Shown here piece after piece: positions 1-6,986 of a DNA stretch of 64,000 nt (its first letter is position 1; each line of letters starts with the position of its first letter). The position numbers and the translations under genes were made by a program. The notes beneath the pieces were generated by a model, which was not told where the DNA came from, did not search any database, and saw nothing but the letters and a program-made list of their open reading frames with translations. The stretch comes from Caloramator mitchellensis (GTDB taxonomy: Bacteria; Bacillota; Clostridia; Clostridiales; Caloramatoraceae), in contig NZ_LKHP01000003.1 in the NCBI RefSeq assembly GCF_001440545.1, positions 1 to 64,000 on the forward strand. The letters are read 5' to 3'.

Positions 1-226
1 AATTTTGCTACTATGTTTAGTTGATGTGTTTTATATGTAAGTGTCAAAATAGGACCACCTTTACAAAAAAATCCGAATTTTAATGCGACCTTTTACTTCA
101 GCTTGCAACGTTTGGCATAGTTTCAAATAAATATTTCAAATAATCAAATAGAATTAATTTGTTTGTGTAAATACTTAGGACAATCCTGTAGTTATGTATT
201 GAAATATTTTTACAGGAGGTGAGCAA
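1..226. other. Non-coding left edge
   Basis: No convincing gene or RNA is visible here. The segment leads to a strong ribosome-binding site (AGGAGGTGAG, about 215-223) in front of the phage-type gene at 227. A stretch at 42-59 (TGTCAAAATAGGACCACC) looks like the kind of end found on IS21-type elements, but no transposase and no second end are in the window. I cannot call an insertion sequence. Confidence 0.35.
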
Positions 227-1081
227 ATGAACTTTGGAGGTTGGATTTGCCTGCATAGAAAAATACAAGATTCATGGCTGTGGGAAATAAAGCCTTTCAG
301 TAAAGGACAAGCGTGGGTTGATTTGCTGATGAATGCAAACTTTGATGATAAAAAGGCTTTGATTTCAGGGCAATTTGTAGTTATGCCAAGGGGGTCACTT
401 TATACATCTGAACTTAGACTTTCGGAAAAGTGGGGATGGTCCCGAAAGCAAGTGGACGAATTTTTAAAGCTTTTAGAGAGCGATGAAATGATTGATTTGG
501 AAAAGGTTAGAACTGGAACTATAATAGGCATTAAAAACTACGAAGCGTATCAAAATCAATTTTATTTTGAGCAGCAAGTGAACAGTCAAGAAACATCGGA
601 AGAACACAATATAACAAAAAACAAAAAAACAATTAACAAGATAACAAACGACAAGAATATATCTTTATCCCCGGCTGAGAAGTCGCAAAATAGCGATGGA
701 GCGCAGAATGAAAAAAGTTCTGGCAAAGGAGAAGATTATTCTGATGAGTTTGAGCTTTTTTGGAGCATTTACCCGAGAAAAAGGGAGAAGAAAAGGGCAT
801 TTCGTTCGTGGAAAGCAAGAGTTAAAGAAAATCAAATTCCCGATTTAATGATTAAGGCGGCAACTAATTATGCAGAACACTGCAGGATTAATGGCACTGA
901 GGAGAAATATATAAAGCTTGCTGCTACCTTTTTAGGACCAGATAAACCATTTGAGGAATATATAGATTGGGTTCCAGATACTAAAAATGGTGATATTCCA
1001 AAAAACATAGCAAAGGCTATTGAACTTATAAAAAAATCAAACGAAGAAAATATAGAAAGGGGAGGGAGCGTATTTGACTAA
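227..1081 (+). CDS. Phage-type replication initiation (replisome organizer-like) protein
   Basis: Probable phage DNA replication protein of 284 residues. The first ~110 residues (ICLHRKIQDSWLW, then LRLSEKWGWSRKQVDEFLKLLE) look like the winged-helix N-terminal domain of phage replisome organizers, which bind the origin. A low-complexity linker rich in Asn, Lys and Thr follows (about 118-165). The C-terminal part (FWSIYPRKREKKRAFRSW, about 179-195) is a block common in phage replication proteins. A strong RBS (AGGAGGTGAG) precedes the ATG. The gene overlaps the next one by 8 bases, so the two are translationally coupled. No other phage genes follow, so this is probably a prophage remnant. Family assignment is by pattern recognition only. 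Confidence 0.65.
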   Translation: MNFGGWICLHRKIQDSWLWEIKPFSKGQAWVDLLMNANFDDKKALISGQFVVMPRGSLYTSELRLSEKWGWSRKQVDEFLKLLESDEMIDLEKVRTGTIIGIKNYEAYQNQFYFEQQVNSQETSEEHNITKNKKTINKITNDKNISLSPAEKSQNSDGAQNEKSSGKGEDYSDEFELFWSIYPRKREKKRAFRSWKARVKENQIPDLMIKAATNYAEHCRINGTEEKYIKLAATFLGPDKPFEEYIDWVPDTKNGDIPKNIAKAIELIKKSNEENIERGGSVFD

Positions 1082-1595
1082 ACTTGAAGTTGGTAAAATT
1101 TTTGCTGTTTTATCTGCAGCATATGATAAATTTGAGGTGAATGAATTTAAACAGCAGCTGTGGTTTGAGATGCTTCAGGATATTCCTTATCAAATTGTTC
1201 AGATTGCAATAAAAAAGATTATTCTAGAAAGTCCATTTCCGCCCACGATTTCAGATATCAGAAGACAATGTGCAGATGTTACCCAGAAGAAATGTGAACA
1301 AATAGATGCGGGACAGGCATGGGGAGAAATAACTAAAGCTATAAGATTATATGGCTATTGCAGGCCGGAAGAAGCACTTAACAGCCTAAGTCCATTAACA
1401 CGTCAGGTTGCTGAAAGGTTGTCATGGAGAGAGATTTGCCTTTGTGAAGAACAAAACATAGGCGTATTAAGAGGGCAGTTTATTAAGATATACAACTCTC
1501 TTCAGGAAAGAGAGAGAAAGAGCAGGCTCTTGCCTGACTCTATAAAGAATGAGATTAAAATGCTCGAGAATGAAAGTGCTAAATTGATTGGGTGA
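1074..1595 (+). CDS. Phage helicase loader/inhibitor-like protein
   Basis: A 173-residue protein starting with TTG at 1074 behind a GGGGAGGG ribosome-binding site. The N-terminal half (EVGKIFAVLSAAYDKFEV...FPPTISDIR) resembles the G39P-type helicase loader/inhibitor domain of Firmicute phages, in which a short helical bundle is followed by a flexible tail that contacts the replicative helicase. Being coupled to the upstream replisome-organizer-like gene supports a role in loading a replicative helicase. The stop codon directly abuts the stop of the minus-strand DUF554 gene, with no spacer. No phage helicase, integrase or structural gene follows. Residue-level function cannot be confirmed from the sequence. 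Confidence 0.55.
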   Translation: MTKLEVGKIFAVLSAAYDKFEVNEFKQQLWFEMLQDIPYQIVQIAIKKIILESPFPPTISDIRRQCADVTQKKCEQIDAGQAWGEITKAIRLYGYCRPEEALNSLSPLTRQVAERLSWREICLCEEQNIGVLRGQFIKIYNSLQERERKSRLLPDSIKNEIKMLENESAKLIG

Positions 1596-2279
1596 TTATT
1601 TTATAAAATTTAGGACAACTTGATATAAAATAGGAATTATTACCGCAGGAAGAAGATTTGCTACCTTAATCTTAGATATTTTAAGCATGTTAAATGAAAG
1701 GCCGATAATTAAAAGGCTTCCTACTGCAGTCATTTCATTAATCGTTGCTGTTACTAACAAGGGCTTTAAAAATGATGCCATCAATGTGATTAAGCCTTGA
1801 TAAATCAATACCGAAAAAGCTGAAAATACTACCCCAATACCAAGGGTGGAAGAGAATATGATTGCAGATACCCCGTCTAATATGGATTTTGCAAATAGTA
1901 TTTTGTGATTCCCCTCAAGACCGCTCTGGAGTGAGCCGACAATTGCCATTGCTCCAACGCAATACAGAAGGCTTGCAGTTACAAACCCCTCTGAAACATT
2001 GCCTTTACCCTTTAATTTACCCTCGATAAAATCGCCAAGATTATTTAAAAGTTTGTCTATATTTACTAATTCACCTGCGATTCCACCTATAACAATAGAA
2101 AAGATAATCAATAATATATTTTGGGATTTTAAAGTTCCAGATACTCCAATTAATAAAACACAAAGTGCAAGGCCGCTCATGATGGTTTCATTAATTCTCT
2201 CAGGCATTCCTTTTTTGAATACCAAACCCAATAAACTGCCCACGATAATTGAAAAGAAATTGACAATAGTTCCGAGCAT
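1596..2279 (-). CDS. DUF554 family membrane protein
   Basis: An integral membrane protein of 227 residues with about six or seven hydrophobic segments and the DUF554 opening MLGTIVNFFSIIVGSLLGLVFK. Later segments (VGAMAIVGSLQSGLEGNHKILFAKSILDGVSAIIFSSTLGIGV split over two helices) also match the family. I chose the ATG at 2279 because it has a GGGGGTAAT ribosome-binding site and begins at the conserved family start; a longer reading frame to 2339 has no such site. The family's function is unknown, though a transport role is often suggested. It is monocistronic and converges on the phage-type genes. Confidence 0.8.
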   Translation of the reverse strand: MLGTIVNFFSIIVGSLLGLVFKKGMPERINETIMSGLALCVLLIGVSGTLKSQNILLIIFSIVIGGIAGELVNIDKLLNNLGDFIEGKLKGKGNVSEGFVTASLLYCVGAMAIVGSLQSGLEGNHKILFAKSILDGVSAIIFSSTLGIGVVFSAFSVLIYQGLITLMASFLKPLLVTATINEMTAVGSLLIIGLSFNMLKISKIKVANLLPAVIIPILYQVVLNFIK

Positions 2280-2414
2280 AACATTACCCCCTAAATAAAC
2301 GCTTAAGGATATTTTATTACAATGATATTGCAAAAACAATAAAAATAAATTGAAAATGTATAAAACTAAAATATGTGGCTAAAATAAATTCAGATAGCGA
2401 AAGGAGAGTTGAAT

Positions 2415-2516
2415 ATGGCAAAGGACAAGGAAAACAAAAAAGCTAAGAAAAATGAAGACAGAGAAAAGAAAGCTAGAAAGCAAAGAACAGATGAAAAAGA
2501 AATTGAGCCTATGTGA
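2415..2516 (+). CDS. Lysine-rich micro-protein (33 aa)
   Basis: A 33-residue, highly charged ORF (MAKDKENKKAKKNEDREKK...) with a good ribosome-binding site (AAGGAGAG) 8 bases upstream of the ATG. About one third of the residues are lysine. The last codons form the left arm of the hairpin at 2501-2530, so the stop codon lies in the hairpin loop. I do not recognise a family. Its composition suggests an unstructured nucleic-acid-binding or counter-ion peptide, but that is inference. Confidence 0.5.
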   Translation: MAKDKENKKAKKNEDREKKARKQRTDEKEIEPM

Positions 2517-2530
2517 TATAGGCTCAATTT
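2501..2530 (+). terminator. Hairpin overlapping the end of the lysine-rich ORF
   Basis: Perfect inverted repeat AATTGAGCCTAT / ATAGGCTCAATT with a 5-base loop, followed by a weakly T-rich stretch. It contains the stop codon of the 33-aa ORF in its loop. It probably terminates that transcript, and may also act on the opposite strand for the minus-strand micro-ORF ending at 2542. Confidence 0.55.
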
Positions 2531-2541
2531 ACTATTAAAAT

Positions 2542-2643
2542 TTAACAGCATCTGCATCTCCTTTTGCATTTTCTTCTACAGCCACCACCATCACAACAGA
2601 ATAAGAATAGCAATGCAAGTAATGAAGCTGAATTATTAAACAT
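2542..2643 (-). CDS. Cysteine-rich micro-protein (33 aa)
   Basis: A 33-residue minus-strand ORF with an excellent ribosome-binding site (AAGGGGGTGA) 5 bases before the ATG. The N-terminal half is hydrophobic (SASLLALLFLF). The rest is CCDGGGCRRKCKRRCRCC: eight cysteines in 18 residues, alternating with arginine and lysine. It resembles the small Cys/Gly-rich peptides often found in spore-formers, but no family can be named. Possible roles are metal binding, a disulfide cross-linked spore peptide or a membrane-anchored toxin-like peptide; all are inference. The RBS and unusual composition argue that it is real despite its size. Confidence 0.55.
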   Translation of the reverse strand: MFNNSASLLALLFLFCCDGGGCRRKCKRRCRCC

Positions 2644-2765
2644 AGTTTCACCCCCTTAAAATTCGCTTGGGTTAGTTGTTCATGCAGGATATTTTCTTAA
2701 TATATAATAGTCAAAAAAACAAATTTTGACACAATTTATAAATTAATGTTGAAAGGAGTGATATT

Positions 2766-2921
2766 ATGGAAACAAGGGATGATAAAGAAAGAATTGACCT
2801 TAATGATGATAGAATAGGTCTTACTGATGTTAGATTAGTTTCGTTTTCTGATAACATAGTTGGATATAAGAATAAAGACGCTATGTTGAATAAATTAAAG
2901 AATAAGAATGAATTAAAATAA
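2766..2921 (+). CDS. Small charged hypothetical protein (51 aa)
   Basis: A 51-residue ORF with a strong ribosome-binding site (GAAAGGAGTGAT) upstream of ATG 2766 and a terminator starting at its stop codon. The sequence (METRDDKERIDLNDDRIGL...KNKNELK) is rich in Asp, Lys and Asn with a hydrophobic patch (VRLVSFSDNIVGY). No family is recognised. The gene has its own RBS and terminator, so it is probably a genuine monocistronic gene. A longer antisense frame covering 2711-3022 has neither and is rejected. Confidence 0.55.
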   Translation: METRDDKERIDLNDDRIGLTDVRLVSFSDNIVGYKNKDAMLNKLKNKNELK

Positions 2922-2944
2922 CCCGGTAATCCGGGTGTTTTTTT
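2921..2944 (+). terminator. Rho-independent terminator
   Basis: GC-rich hairpin ACCCGG-TAAT-CCGGGT followed by a run of T. It begins at the last base of the stop codon of the 51-aa ORF. Confidence 0.85.
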
Positions 2945-2953
2945 AACATTTTG

Positions 2954-2982
2954 TTGAAATAATTCATAATATGTAATATAAT
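2954..2982 (+). promoter_or_regulatory. SigA-type promoter of the HesB-like selenoprotein gene
   Basis: TTGAAA (2954-2959), a 17-base spacer and TATAAT (2977-2982). It lies immediately downstream of a terminator and 34 bases upstream of the selenoprotein start codon. Confidence 0.8.
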
Positions 2983-3016
2983 ATACCTGTAAAGGGTATA
3001 AAAATGGAGGGATAAT

Positions 3017-3316
3017 ATGCAAATTAAAATATCAGCAGATGCTGCTATGGAGCTTAAGAAAAAAATACAAGAAAAAGGCGAAAACCACGGGATTAGAGTT
3101 TATATCGCAGGTTTTGGATGAGGTGGTCCAAGCTACGGAATGGCACTGGATGTGCCAAAGGAAGGCGACAAGGTTTTTGAAGTTGAAGGTGTTAATATAA
3201 TTCTTGATGACGAAATGGTTGAATATACTCCAGGGTTTATCATTGATTATAGAAACACTTACTTTGGAAAGAGATTTTCAGTAGACTCACTTTACGGCGG
3301 CGGTGGATGCAGCTAA
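3017..3316 (+). CDS. HesB/IscA-like selenoprotein with in-frame UGA (Sec)
   Basis: A 99-residue HesB/IscA-fold protein if UGA at 3119-3121 is read as selenocysteine (residue 35). The reading frame is otherwise intact from ATG 3017 (RBS TGGAGGG) to TAA 3314-3316. Upstream is MQIKISADAAMELKKKIQ...IRVYIAGFG; downstream is GGPSYGMALDVPKEG...YGGGGCS. In IscA-type proteins the first ligand Cys sits in a Gly-rich turn and is followed ~63 residues later by C-terminal Cys; here Sec35 and Cys98 are separated by 62 residues, so Sec takes the place of the first ligand. HesB-like selenoproteins are known in some Clostridia and archaea. The gene has its own promoter and terminator. The likely role is Fe-S or metal handling, or redox chemistry; the substrate is unknown. 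A standard caller would miss it or label it a pseudogene. Confidence 0.85.
3119..3156 (+). promoter_or_regulatory. UGA codon and candidate bacterial SECIS hairpin
   Basis: After the UGA (3119-3121), GGCAC (3142-3146) and GTGCC (3152-3156) form a perfect 5-bp stem with loop TGGAT. The loop begins 25 bases after the UGA, within the distance known for bacterial SECIS elements, and has guanines at its second and third positions, as expected for SelB binding. Extension of the lower stem was not modelled. Confidence 0.6.
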
Positions 3317-3328
3317 TTTAATACGAAC

Positions 3329-3373
3329 AACAAAAGACATCTCTATGTATTTTACATAGGGATGTCTTTTGTT
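3329..3373 (+). terminator. Strong terminator hairpin after the selenoprotein gene
   Basis: Long inverted repeat AACAAAAGACATC-CTATGTA / TACATAG-GATGTCTTTTGTT with a short loop. The T-rich right arm serves as the terminator tract. The A-rich left arm could allow it to work in both directions. Confidence 0.8.
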
Positions 3374-3469
3374 AATAGGCTGGCACTAAGTGTTTTTTTG
3401 TTATATAATGACAATAATAAATTAAGAAACTTAATCTTAAGTGCCTGGCACCAAAAGGAGGTCGAAATT

Positions 3470-4435
3470 ATGAAGGAAATAGTTATAACACAAAATGAAG
3501 CAGGGCAAAGACTTGATAAGTTTTTAAGAAAATATCTTAAAAATATGCCTCTTAGCATGATTTATAAACATATAAGAACAAAAGGGATTGTTGTAAACGG
3601 CAAAAAGAGCAGTGAAAAATACATATTAAATGAGGGTGATGTGGTTTTATTTAAATTTGAACCGGAAGAGCATAAAAAGGAGAAGAAACATAAATTCCTT
3701 AAGATACAAAATCTTGATTTAAAGGTTGCCTATGAGGATGAAAATGTTCTTGTAGCTGAGAAGGGAGTAGATTTGCTTGTTCACCCTGATGAAGGGGATG
3801 AGTTTACTCTAACGGACATGGTGCTTGCCTATCTTTATGATAAGGGAGAATATAAACCAGAAGAAGAGAAGACATTTTCTCCATCGCCTTGCAACAGGCT
3901 GGATAGAAACACCGAAGGGCTTGTAATTTATGCTAAAAATTATGAATCGCTTAAAGAGCTAAACGAGGCCGTAAGGGATGGAAACATTAAAAAATATTAT
4001 TCAGCTCTTATAAAGGGAAAGGTTGAAGATGGAACTTATATTGCATACCTTTCAAAGGATAGGCTGAATAACAAAGTTATGGTTTCAAAGGAGAAAACGA
4101 GGGATTCAAAGGAAATAATAACAAAGATAAGAACAATAGATACTGTAGGGACTTATTCAGAGGTTGAAATAGATTTAATCACCGGAAGAAGCCATCAGAT
4201 AAGAGCGCACCTTGCAAGTTTAGGTTGCCCAATTTTAGGAGACCCTAAGTATGGAGTTAAAAAGTTAAACAGCATCTTATATAACAAATACGGTCTATCA
4301 AATCAATTGTTGATTGCAAATAAAATTGTATTTACTAATATGAAGGGTAAACTTGAATACCTTAACAATCACGTTGTTGCAATGAATTTACCTCCGGCTT
4401 ATAAAAAGATTAAAAATGAGATATTTAAGTTTTAA
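3470..4435 (+). CDS. RluA-family pseudouridine synthase (S4 domain)
   Basis: Isomerises uridine to pseudouridine in rRNA or tRNA. The protein has 321 residues. An S4 RNA-binding domain occupies about residues 9-60 (AGQRLDKFLRKYL...VVNGKK) and the catalytic domain about 85-300. The catalytic Asp145 lies in CNRLDRNTEGL, a variant of the family's RLDxxTSG motif, and GRSHQIRAHLASLG is the second conserved block. ATG 3470 is chosen because it follows an AAAGGAGG ribosome-binding site; a longer frame from 3362 overlaps the upstream terminator. It is a paralogue of the gene at 5481, which keeps the canonical RLDRDTSGL, so the two probably modify different sites. The target uridine cannot be read from the sequence. 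Confidence 0.85.
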   Translation: MKEIVITQNEAGQRLDKFLRKYLKNMPLSMIYKHIRTKGIVVNGKKSSEKYILNEGDVVLFKFEPEEHKKEKKHKFLKIQNLDLKVAYEDENVLVAEKGVDLLVHPDEGDEFTLTDMVLAYLYDKGEYKPEEEKTFSPSPCNRLDRNTEGLVIYAKNYESLKELNEAVRDGNIKKYYSALIKGKVEDGTYIAYLSKDRLNNKVMVSKEKTRDSKEIITKIRTIDTVGTYSEVEIDLITGRSHQIRAHLASLGCPILGDPKYGVKKLNSILYNKYGLSNQLLIANKIVFTNMKGKLEYLNNHVVAMNLPPAYKKIKNEIFKF

Positions 4436-4486
4436 TTAAACTATGCGAATAATATATTTTAATAAAGCAATCTTAATGAAGATGTT

Positions 4487-5488
4487 ATGAAAAAAATTAT
4501 TTTATTGCTGAGCTTTATATTGATATTGGTTATAGCTTTTGAAAGCGATTTAGATGTTGAAGTTTTAGAAAAAATAAATTCAAATCAGATAAAAAGCATT
4601 GTTTACATTGAAAAAAGGGTGAGCTTTAGCGAATGGGACGGAAAATTTGAGTTGCAGAAAAAAATATATTATTCGCATCCAGATAAGGTTAGGATAGAAA
4701 AATTAGATGATTTACACGAGGTTGAAATAATTAACAGGTATAATTATGTTTATTATAACGATAGATTAGATAAAATAATTGTTAGGCAGACCATTCCTAA
4801 AATAGAGCTGGATATATTCGACGCTTTCAGTATGCCCTATGATTCGAAGACTGAGTTTCAAGGATATGAAACAAAGGGAAATATTACTTACAATATTTTT
4901 TCGTTTATTTGTAATATCGATGATACGAAATATGTCAAAAAAATTTGGACGTTCGAACATGAAGGAATCAGTCTGCCTTATAAGATTGAGTATTTTATAA
5001 ATAATTCGATTGTGTCTTTGAGCACATTTGAGTATGTATCGATTAATAAGCCAATCGATGACAATTTGTTTAGAGTAGATTCATTGCCTCAGAAAAACTT
5101 CGCCTACGACGGCTGTGAGTCTGCATATTTTTTAAACATAGAAGACGCTTTAAAATATATCAGTTTTATACCTAAGATTAGCATAAGCGGCGATTATAGT
5201 TTAATCAAAATAGAAATAATTAGGATTCAGGAAGAAAATGTTCTTAGGCTTAATTATAATAAGGATGATGTGAATATTATTCTAAATGAAAAAAAGGCAA
5301 ACAAGAATTTTAAGGGCTACACTGTAAAATCAGAGGGTGAAAATATAATAATAAATTTTATAGAAGATGGGGTTGAAATTGAGATAAGCGGTAAAGCCGA
5401 GGATTATGTTGATATAATGCAATTTTGCTCGAGCATTACGCAAAAGATAAATTTTGAGGCAATCGATGGGGAGTATTATGATGAGTAA
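4487..5488 (+). CDS. Exported LolA/RseB-like protein
   Basis: A 333-residue protein with an N-terminal hydrophobic segment (KKIILLLSFILILVIAF, about 2-18) and no lipobox cysteine. It is therefore either secreted or anchored by an uncleaved signal. The region from about 25 to 205 (YIEKRVSFSEWDGKFELQKKIYY...HPDKVRIEK) resembles the half-barrel fold of LolA/RseB-type proteins of Gram-positive bacteria. The C-terminal ~110 residues form a separate small beta-rich domain that may resemble DUF4367. It lies between two RluA genes, and its stop codon overlaps the start of the second (gene overlap at 5481-5488), so they are co-transcribed. Function is unknown; a role in envelope sensing or lipoprotein handling is inference. 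Confidence 0.5.
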   Translation: MKKIILLLSFILILVIAFESDLDVEVLEKINSNQIKSIVYIEKRVSFSEWDGKFELQKKIYYSHPDKVRIEKLDDLHEVEIINRYNYVYYNDRLDKIIVRQTIPKIELDIFDAFSMPYDSKTEFQGYETKGNITYNIFSFICNIDDTKYVKKIWTFEHEGISLPYKIEYFINNSIVSLSTFEYVSINKPIDDNLFRVDSLPQKNFAYDGCESAYFLNIEDALKYISFIPKISISGDYSLIKIEIIRIQEENVLRLNYNKDDVNIILNEKKANKNFKGYTVKSEGENIIINFIEDGVEIEISGKAEDYVDIMQFCSSITQKINFEAIDGEYYDE

Positions 5489-6392
5489 GATGGAATTTAA
5501 TATTGAAAAAAAGGATGCTGGGAAAAGGCTTGATAATTTTCTTAAATTCGAAAAGGAATTTTCAACAAGGTTAATCAAAAAATTGACTAAAAATGATGGA
5601 GTATTAATAAACGGCAAACCTGCATGGGCTAATGATGTTTTAAGGGAAGGCGACAGGGTGGAAATATTAATTAAAGAAAACAAGGAGCAGGATATAATTC
5701 CAGAAGATATCCCTTTAAATGTTGTTTATGAGGATGAGGATATATTGGTTGTTAATAAGCCGCCATTTATGGTAGTTCATCCAACTAAGGGTCATCCATA
5801 CGGAACTCTTGCTAATGCAGTTATGTATTATTTTGAAAAGACGGGGCAAAGGTCAATTGTAAGGCTTGTAAACAGGCTGGATAGGGATACTTCAGGACTT
5901 GTAATAATAGCCAAAAGTCAGTTTGCACATCAGGCTATGGCTAAAAAGTTCGACAACAATGAGGTGGAGAAGCAATATATTGCTATTGTTGAAGGCAAAA
6001 TGGAAGGTTTTGGAACCATAGACCTTCCTATAGATAGGCCATACCCTGATTCTGTTAAAAGATGCGTCATGGAAAATGGTCAAAGGGCAGTAACTCACTA
6101 TGAAGTTTTGAGCAGCAGCGATGAAATTTCACTTGTTAAATTGACATTAGAAACCGGAAGAACCCACCAGATAAGGGTGCATTTAAGTCATATAGGACAC
6201 CCTATTTTAGGTGATACACTTTATGGCAGGGAAAGCAATTTAATAAACAGGCAGGCGCTTCATGCATTCAGGCTTAAGCTTACAAAAATAAGGAATGATG
6301 AGGAAATAGAAATAATAGCAAAAATGCCTGATGATTTTAAAAGAATATTGGAACAAAAAAACATAAAATACGAGGAGGTAAGGGATGAATAA
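5481..6392 (+). CDS. RluA-family pseudouridine synthase (second paralogue)
   Basis: RNA pseudouridine synthase of 303 residues. The S4 domain is at about 11-60 (DAGKRLDNFLKFEKEFSTRL), followed by the catalytic domain with canonical NRLDRDTSGL (catalytic Asp134) and GRTHQIRVHLSHIGHPILGD. Several in-frame ATGs lie close together at 5478, 5481 and 5490; 5481 has the best spacing (7 bases) from GGGGAG. The start overlaps the end of the LolA-like gene, and its own end overlaps the next gene by 8 bases, so the genes form a tight operon. It is closest in appearance to the RluD/YlyB/YjbO group. Which uridine it modifies is not visible. Confidence 0.85.
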   Translation: MSKMEFNIEKKDAGKRLDNFLKFEKEFSTRLIKKLTKNDGVLINGKPAWANDVLREGDRVEILIKENKEQDIIPEDIPLNVVYEDEDILVVNKPPFMVVHPTKGHPYGTLANAVMYYFEKTGQRSIVRLVNRLDRDTSGLVIIAKSQFAHQAMAKKFDNNEVEKQYIAIVEGKMEGFGTIDLPIDRPYPDSVKRCVMENGQRAVTHYEVLSSSDEISLVKLTLETGRTHQIRVHLSHIGHPILGDTLYGRESNLINRQALHAFRLKLTKIRNDEEIEIIAKMPDDFKRILEQKNIKYEEVRDE

Positions 6393-6792
6393 ACTTCAAA
6401 GCATTAAAGAAGATATTCAAAGAAAAGTAGACGGACTTGAACGATACGAAATCGAAAGCATTAAATCAATAGAACATCCCATAAAGAGGGATTTGATGAG
6501 CTTTAACATAGTCTTTTCTGACAAAGAAAAGAGCGTAAGGTATAACGTGGTTGGATATGAAAATGAAAAGGGTGAGGTAGGAATATTAATAGAATGTCCT
6601 ATATTAACAGGAATTAAAGATGACTTACATATAAAAGAAAATGTCAATGGATTTGAATTAGAGATAAAAAATTTTTCTAAAGGGAAGGAAGCTTTAATTA
6701 AGCTAAACTGCAAAGTTAAAGATGATGAATTTAATTTTGATATGGCGATGGATACTATAATTGAACATGGGATAAACAGGATGATATATTGA
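6385..6792 (+). CDS. Hypothetical protein (135 aa)
   Basis: A cytoplasmic protein with no signal peptide and no membrane segment. It starts at ATG 6385, behind GAGGTAAGG and inside the end of the RluA gene, and a strong terminator follows. A charged helical N-terminus (IKEDIQRKVDGLERYEIESIK) is followed by alternating beta-type stretches (DLMSFNIVFSDKEK, YNVVGYENEKGEVGILIECP). I do not recognise a family. Translational coupling suggests it is made together with the pseudouridine synthase. Confidence 0.7.
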   Translation: MNKLQSIKEDIQRKVDGLERYEIESIKSIEHPIKRDLMSFNIVFSDKEKSVRYNVVGYENEKGEVGILIECPILTGIKDDLHIKENVNGFELEIKNFSKGKEALIKLNCKVKDDEFNFDMAMDTIIEHGINRMIY

Positions 6793-6840
6793 TTCCAAAC
6801 AAAAAGCTGCTAAACTAATTAGCAGTTTTTTGTTTGGAAT
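6792..6840 (+). terminator. Operon terminator
   Basis: Long hairpin with outer arms ATTCCAAACAAAAA / TTTTTTGTTTGGAAT and inner arms GCTGCTAA / TTAGCAG, followed by ATTTTTTTG. It closes the 3470-6792 operon. Confidence 0.85.
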
Positions 6841-6905
6841 ATTTTTTTGTCAGCCTCAATAAACATATAAATAAAACATAAAAAACAAATTATCAAAAAT
6901 TAACA

Positions 6906-6951
6906 ATCAAAAAGAAGGAATTTTTGATTAATAATAGAATTATATTATAAT
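6906..6951 (+). promoter_or_regulatory. Promoter with overlapping inverted repeat before the peptide-transport operon
   Basis: TTGATT (6924-6929), a 16-base spacer and TATAAT (6946-6951). A perfect 8-bp inverted repeat ATCAAAAA / TTTTTGAT (6906-6913 and 6921-6928, 7-base gap) covers most of the -35 box. It may be an operator for a dimeric repressor. The flanking AATTAACA / TGTTAAATT sequences add weaker dyad symmetry. Confidence 0.5.
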
Positions 6952-6986
6952 AATGTTAAATTTTAACAATTAAAGGAGGGGAGTTT

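Noticed and set aside
42-59. IS21-type insertion sequence end
   Set aside because: No transposase genes, no second terminal repeat and no target duplication are visible in the window.
2711-3022. 103-aa minus-strand frame
   Set aside because: It has no ribosome-binding site and lies antisense to a small gene, a terminator and a promoter. Its composition (Phe, Tyr, Leu, Ser-rich) is that of a reversed AT-rich sequence.
3119-3121. Nonsense mutation or pseudogene in the HesB-like gene
   Set aside because: The frame downstream is intact, conserved in pattern and ends with the expected C-terminal Cys. The stop is exactly UGA at a ligand Cys position and a SECIS-like hairpin follows. Sec is the better explanation.
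3381-3400. Sigma-54-type promoter at TGGCAC
   Set aside because: The matching -12 GC at the fixed distance is missing and a SigA-like TATAAT follows instead.
3470-6392. The two RluA genes as a recent tandem duplication
   Set aside because: Sequences differ throughout, including the catalytic motif (RLDRNTEG versus RLDRDTSG), and another gene lies between. They are old paralogues.
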